Shown piece after piece: positions 59,842 through 64,000 of a DNA stretch of 64,000 bases (position 1 is the first letter of the stretch; each line of letters opens with the position of its first letter). The stretch is taken from contig JBFXEW010000019.1 in the NCBI GenBank assembly GCA_050179685.1, positions 1 to 64,000 on the forward strand. Reading direction: 5' to 3'. The notes beneath the pieces are model-generated. The model did no database searches. It had not been told where the DNA came from and worked only from the letters and a program-made list of their open reading frames with translations. Both the position numbers and the translations under genes were made by a program. The stretch comes from GWE2-40-63 sp050179685 (lineage in GTDB: Bacteria; Bacteroidota; Bacteroidia; Bacteroidales; SZUA-534).

Positions 59842-61440
59842 TTATTCTACCTGAGCTTTGCGAATTTTAATATCGCGACGGTTCTTCTGCACACAAATTC
59901 TTCGGGGAACAATTACAGAAACGCCCTGATAAGCCAGTTCGGTTTTAATCAGGGTAACCATTTCGTCGTGGTTTTTCTTAACCGGATTAATTACATGCAA
60001 ATGTTCGGCTTCGACACCTACAGCCAGACAAACTTTTTCAATAATTCCTTTAGCCGCCGATTCCTGACCCCCAGTCATTGAGGTTGATTCGTTATCGGAA
60101 ATTATAATGGTAATGGGCGATTTTTCGGCTACCGCATCAATTAAACCGGTAATTCCACTGTGGGTAAAGGTTGAATCGCCAATTACTGCAAGTGCAGGTA
60201 CCAAACCGGCATCGGCAGCACCTTTTGCCATGGTAATGGAGGCTCCCATATCAACGCAGGTATTTATCGCACGATAGGGTTCAAGCGCTCCCAAAGTATA
60301 ACAACCAATATCAGAAAACACACGTCCTTCGCCAAAAGTAGCTACGGCTTCGTTTAAGGCACGGTAAACATCGTGGTGACCACAACCCACACACAATGCC
60401 GGTGGACGATTACTTACTTCTTTAGGAATATCCAAGCCATATTTTACGGGTAATTTTAAAGCTTTGGCTACCAAATCGGGATTCAATTCACCATCGCGGG
60501 GCAGCGTTCCGTCTAAACGGCCTTTAATTTTTTCTTTTTCGAGATATCCTTTTAATAATTCTTCAAAAATAGGGTAGCCTTCTTCTAAAACCAGTATGCT
60601 TTCGGTTTCTTCAGAAAGACGGGTGATTTTTTTCCGGGGCAGTGGGTATTGCGATACTTTTACCACGGGAAAAGGGCAACCTTCGGGGAAATGCTCCATC
60701 AGGTAATTGTAGGCAATTCCACAAGCTATTACACCAACCGATTTGTCGTTTCCGTCAAAATACTGGTTAAAGGAACTTTCGTCCGATGCTTTTTCAAAAT
60801 TTGCCTGACTGGCCAATAATTTTTTGTATTGTTTTCGTGCATTTACCGGCAATAATACAAACTGATTGGGATTTGATGGAAGTTTAACTTCGTTTTCGGG
60901 TAATGTTTCTTTTAAATTCACTACAGCCCGGGAGTGTGCCATTCGTGTGGTTACCCGTAGCATTACCGGAACACCAAACTGTTCCGATAGTTGAAACCCG
61001 TAATAAGCCATATCGTAAGCTTCCTGCTGATTCGACGGTTCCAGAATAGGAATTTGTGCAAAACGGCCGTAATAACGAGAATCCTGTTCGTTTTGGCTCG
61101 AATGCATCGACGGATCGTCGGCTACAGTAACCAACATTCCACCGTTTACACCGGTTACCGCTGCATTCATAAAGTTATCGGCAGCAACGTTTAATCCCAC
61201 GTGTTTCATGCAGGTCATGGCTCGTTTTCCGGCATAAGCCATTCCTAAAGCTGCTTCCATGGCAGTTTTTTCGTTGGCCGACCATTGACTATGAATTTTT
61301 TTCTCTTTTGCATACTTGCTATGCTGAATGTATTCGGTTATTTCGGTCGATGGGGTTCCGGGGTAGGCATAAACACCCGACATTCCTCCATCAAGGGCTC
61401 CTTGCGCAATGGCTTCAACACCTAATAATACTTTTTGCAT
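59842..61440 (-). CDS. iorA: Indolepyruvate oxidoreductase subunit alpha
   Basis: A 532-residue thiamine-diphosphate subunit. The start MQKVLLGVEAIAQGALDGGMSGVYAYPGTPSTEI is the conserved one; an earlier in-frame Met at 61527 adds 29 unrelated residues. ThDP-binding parts are CVGCGHHDVYRAL and GDSTFTHSGITGLIDAV. It ends IKIRKAQVE and lacks the C-terminal 2[4Fe-4S] ferredoxin domain present in archaeal IorA, so electrons must leave by another route or partner. Many bacterial members seem similarly short. Confidence 0.93.
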   Translation of the reverse strand: MQKVLLGVEAIAQGALDGGMSGVYAYPGTPSTEITEYIQHSKYAKEKKIHSQWSANEKTAMEAALGMAYAGKRAMTCMKHVGLNVAADNFMNAAVTGVNGGMLVTVADDPSMHSSQNEQDSRYYGRFAQIPILEPSNQQEAYDMAYYGFQLSEQFGVPVMLRVTTRMAHSRAVVNLKETLPENEVKLPSNPNQFVLLPVNARKQYKKLLASQANFEKASDESSFNQYFDGNDKSVGVIACGIAYNYLMEHFPEGCPFPVVKVSQYPLPRKKITRLSEETESILVLEEGYPIFEELLKGYLEKEKIKGRLDGTLPRDGELNPDLVAKALKLPVKYGLDIPKEVSNRPPALCVGCGHHDVYRALNEAVATFGEGRVFSDIGCYTLGALEPYRAINTCVDMGASITMAKGAADAGLVPALAVIGDSTFTHSGITGLIDAVAEKSPITIIISDNESTSMTGGQESAAKGIIEKVCLAVGVEAEHLHVINPVKKNHDEMVTLIKTELAYQGVSVIVPRRICVQKNRRDIKIRKAQVE

Positions 61441-61712
61441 CGTAAATGTTTTAAGATGTGTTAATAATGAAAAATGAGTCTGGGATAAGGGTTTGTGTGG
61501 GGAGGAAGGTATTTTACAATCCGCCAAACCGTTTTAAAAAGCCAACCTGAATGGCTACTACAAAATAAAAAATTGATGGATGATGTGTTTTTCTCACAAT
61601 ATATTCATTTTTCGATGAGCAAATTTATAAATAAAACCACGTTAACCATTTTTATAAGCTATGTTATCAAAAAGGTTTTAAGTAAAACTTATTAAAGCAG
61701 TAAAAGTTTTAC

Positions 61713-62123
61713 TTAGGAAATAATTGTAGCAACCAGGTGTCGGTTTCCTCCGTGGTTTCGAAATTCGCAAAGGTAAATTCCCTGCCAGGTTCCCATATTT
61801 AACCTGCGATTCGTGATGGGGATGGATAGTTCCGCACCAAAAAGTGACGATTTGATATGGGCAGGCATATCGTCTGCTCCTTCAAACAGGTGTGTATAAA
61901 GTGGATGGTTTTCGGGAATTAACTTGTTAATAAAGGCTTCAAAGTCGTCACGAACCGATGGATCGGCGTTTTCATTCAGGCTCAGTCCGGCCGAAGTGTG
62001 TTTAATTAACAGATGCAATAATCCGTTTTCAGGCAGTTGAGGTAATTGGCTTAACACCTCGGATGTAATGAGGTGAAATCCTCTGCGGTAATTTTTTAGG
62101 GTGAATTCAACTTGTTGTACCAT
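61713..62123 (-). CDS. YjbQ/UPF0047-family protein
   Basis: A 136-residue YjbQ-type protein, often annotated as secondary thiamine-phosphate synthase. HLLIKHTSAGLSLNENADPSVRDDFE and GADDMPAHIKSSLFGAELSIPI...GTWQGIYLCEFRNHGGNR are the family signatures; the His and Asp residues suggest a metal site. True cellular role is uncertain. A TATTTTTG box lies upstream. Confidence 0.92.
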   Translation of the reverse strand: MVQQVEFTLKNYRRGFHLITSEVLSQLPQLPENGLLHLLIKHTSAGLSLNENADPSVRDDFEAFINKLIPENHPLYTHLFEGADDMPAHIKSSLFGAELSIPITNRRLNMGTWQGIYLCEFRNHGGNRHLVATIIS

Positions 62124-62145
62124 AAAAATATTCGTCTTTGGATAC

Positions 62146-62153
62146 CAAAAATA
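62146..62153 (-). promoter_or_regulatory. -7 box for the YjbQ gene
   Basis: The minus strand reads TATTTTTG, an exact TAnnTTTG match, 23 nt before ATG 62123. Confidence 0.55.
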
Positions 62154-62269
62154 GATTTTTTACCGTTAAGTTGCAATGTATGCGATTGCATTGAGTACTT
62201 CTAATTAATGAAAACGCAACATAGAATTCCGAAAGTTTTGTTTTTTCGGTATCCGTAAAAATAAAAAAG

Positions 62270-62277
62270 TATTTTTG
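62270..62277 (+). promoter_or_regulatory. -7 box for the TonB receptor gene
   Basis: TATTTTTG, an exact TAnnTTTG match, 32 nt before GTG 62309. Confidence 0.55.
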
Positions 62278-62308
62278 TCCACAAAGGTCACTAACTGTTA
62301 TAAAAAAC

Positions 62309-64000
62309 GTGAGTAAATATATTGTTCTGTTGCTGGTTGCCCTGATTTTTGGCGGCAATTTGGCTGCACAAACCAGTCTGGTTTATGGAAAAGTAAGTGA
62401 TGAAAACGGTGCTCCCTTAGAATTAATAAACGTAACTATTAAAGGTGAACCCCGGGGAACAGCTACCTTAACTGATGGAAGCTATCGGCTCGAGTTAAAG
62501 CCAAATATCCCCTTTACTTTGGTTTTTTCGAGCATAAGCCACAAAAAAGTTGAACGCGAACTCATACTGAAGCTGGGTCAGAAACTGGAGTTTAATGTTA
62601 CGTTAAAAGCTGAAACCGAGGAATTGGTGCAGATAAATATTGAAGATAAACAGGTGCGTAAAAGTACCTTAACGCGGCTCGACCCAAAAATTATGAGTGT
62701 AATTCCCGAAGCATCGGGTAATTTTGAAGCCATTATTAAAACCTTACCGGGTGTTTCGTCAAATAATGAATTAAGTGCTCAATATTCGGTACGTGGTGGT
62801 AATTTCGATGAGAATCTGGTGTATGTAAATGGTGTGGAAATTTACCGTCCCTTTTTAATCCGTTCCGGACAGCAGGAGGGAATGAGCTTTATCAATTCCG
62901 ATATGGTTTCGTCGGTATTGTTTTCGTCGGGTGGTTTTGAGGCCAAATATGGCGACAAACTTTCGTCGGCACTCGATATTCGTTACAAAAAACCTACAGA
63001 ATGGGGCGGAGCCGTTTCGGCCAGTTTGCTGGGAGCTTCGTTGATGCTTCAGGGGGATAATAAAAGTCATCGTTTTAAGCATATTTCAGGACTGCGTTAC
63101 AAAACCACAAAATATGTGTTAAACTCACTGGAAACCGAGGGAGATTACGATCCGCGTTTTATCGATTTTCAGACGTATTTAAGTTACGAATTAAGTGAAA
63201 AAATGGAGGTGGGCTTTTTGGCAAATTATGCACAAAACAGCTATACTTTTATTCCCGAAGATCGGATTACCAGTTTTGGGACTATCAATCAGGCCATGCA
63301 ATTAAAAATGTACTTCGACGGACAGGAAGTTGATAAATTCGATACCTATACCGGAGCCTTTACTTTTGATTACAATCACAGCGAGCATCTGAAACTTAGC
63401 TTTGTTGCTTCGGCTTTTAATACGGTTGAAAGCGAAACCTTCGATATTCAATCGCAATACTGGATTAACCAGGTTGATACGGATTTAAGTTCTGAAACCC
63501 TGGGCGACAGTCTGGATAATCTGGGTTATGGAACTTATCTGGAACATGCCCGGAATTTTTTAACAGCTACCGTGCTAAGCGCCGAACATAAAGGTCTCTA
63601 TACCAATAACCGGAATTTTTTGCAATGGGGAGTAAAAGTACAGGAAGAACATATTGTTGATAATCTTAGGGAATGGACCTTGAACGATTCTGCCGGTTAT
63701 TCTCTGCCTTATACCGATACTTCTGTCAATGTTTCGTTTTATTTTCATGCAAAAAACAACATCCGCAGCAAGCGGGCCAATGCATACCTGCAAAATACCT
63801 TCACTTTTGATTTACCCAAAGGCGAGTTAAGTTTCACAGCCGGAATTCGGGGTTCATATTGGGACTTTAACAAAGAGTTTTTGTTAAGTCCCAGGGGAAG
63901 CTTAGCTTTTAAACCGGATTGGGAAAGCGATATTGTCTTTAAATTCTCGAGCGGATATTATTACCAACCCTCATTTTATAAAGAGATGCGTTCGCGAACC
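62309..64000 (+). CDS. TonB-dependent outer-membrane receptor, 5' part
   Basis: An open frame of 564 codons runs off the window end. From GTG 62309 comes a signal peptide (IVLLLVALIFGGNLAAQ), a carboxypeptidase-D-like regulatory domain (YGKVSDENGAPLELINVTI to about residue 110), and a plug domain with YSVRGGNFDENLVYVNGVEIYRP and SSGGFEAKYGDKLSSALDI. Beta-barrel strands then begin. The substrate is unknown and no SusD partner can be seen before the cut. No in-frame ATG near the start could replace the GTG without losing the signal peptide. Confidence 0.93.
   Translation, partial: MSKYIVLLLVALIFGGNLAAQTSLVYGKVSDENGAPLELINVTIKGEPRGTATLTDGSYRLELKPNIPFTLVFSSISHKKVERELILKLGQKLEFNVTLKAETEELVQINIEDKQVRKSTLTRLDPKIMSVIPEASGNFEAIIKTLPGVSSNNELSAQYSVRGGNFDENLVYVNGVEIYRPFLIRSGQQEGMSFINSDMVSSVLFSSGGFEAKYGDKLSSALDIRYKKPTEWGGAVSASLLGASLMLQGDNKSHRFKHISGLRYKTTKYVLNSLETEGDYDPRFIDFQTYLSYELSEKMEVGFLANYAQNSYTFIPEDRITSFGTINQAMQLKMYFDGQEVDKFDTYTGAFTFDYNHSEHLKLSFVASAFNTVESETFDIQSQYWINQVDTDLSSETLGDSLDNLGYGTYLEHARNFLTATVLSAEHKGLYTNNRNFLQWGVKVQEEHIVDNLREWTLNDSAGYSLPYTDTSVNVSFYFHAKNNIRSKRANAYLQNTFTFDLPKGELSFTAGIRGSYWDFNKEFLLSPRGSLAFKPDWESDIVFKFSSGYYYQPSFYKEMRSRT

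Overview
The window comes from a chromosome of a Bacteroidota bacterium, most likely order Marinilabiliales (Prolixibacteraceae-like); the lineage is inferred from gene content, not from a marker search. Signs of the phylum are several TAnnTTTG promoter boxes, few Shine-Dalgarno sequences, a carboxypeptidase-like/TonB receptor, IorAB, and the typical DnaX start. Most genes look moderate in GC, except a strikingly AT-rich block at about 22.5-36.56 kb.

Layout. 0.2-9.7 kb is core housekeeping: tRNA-Arg(ACG), a lipoprotein, dnaK, a YbhN-like membrane protein, ferritin, dnaX with an A11 slippery tract that separates the gamma and tau frames, a coiled-coil protein plus zapA, a structured RNA placed like 6S RNA, and rny. 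9.7-50.2 kb is one long surface-polysaccharide locus. Its proximal part encodes the UDP-GlcNAc-derived diamino-uronic acid pathway (WbpP-, WbpE-, WbpD-, WbpB- and WbpA-like enzymes), APS kinase and CysQ, RmlA and Ugd. The AT-rich block carries a phosphonate pathway (cytidylyltransferase-PEP mutase fusion, phosphonopyruvate decarboxylase, phosphonoacetaldehyde reductase, TagB/F-like transferase), glycosyltransferases, an EpsG-type polymerase, a flippase and a very large WaaL/Wzy-like protein. The distal part has WbpV- and WbpL-like enzymes, a polymerase fused to an initiating phosphoglycosyltransferase, an aminotransferase, a second flippase, glycosyltransferases, an acyltransferase and, convergent, a Wzz-like protein. 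51.3-64 kb returns to housekeeping: SirB1-like protein, nucleoside phosphorylase, Usp, an SPFH protein, uvrA, an ECF sigma factor, iorBA, a YjbQ protein and a TonB receptor cut by the window end.

How it works together. The locus appears able to make at least one lipid-linked glycan containing a diacetamido-uronic acid and a 6-deoxy-HexNAc, with hydroxyethylphosphonate as a predicted CMP-activated decoration. Two initiating transferases, two flippases and three polymerase/ligase-type proteins suggest either two glycans or a mosaic locus.

Architecture. The AT-rich cassette begins inside the 3' end of a second wbpA copy and ends where the large WaaL/Wzy-like gene overlaps the wbpV-like gene. 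Toxin-antitoxin modules follow ugd and the wbpL-like gene, and each is followed by a decayed duplicate of the 3' end of that gene. A decamer leader motif, often with a GC-rich palindrome, sits just before many genes between 18 and 48 kb. Heptanucleotide arrays exactly bracket an S23-type gene and surround a helical-protein gene beside a 21-bp minisatellite.
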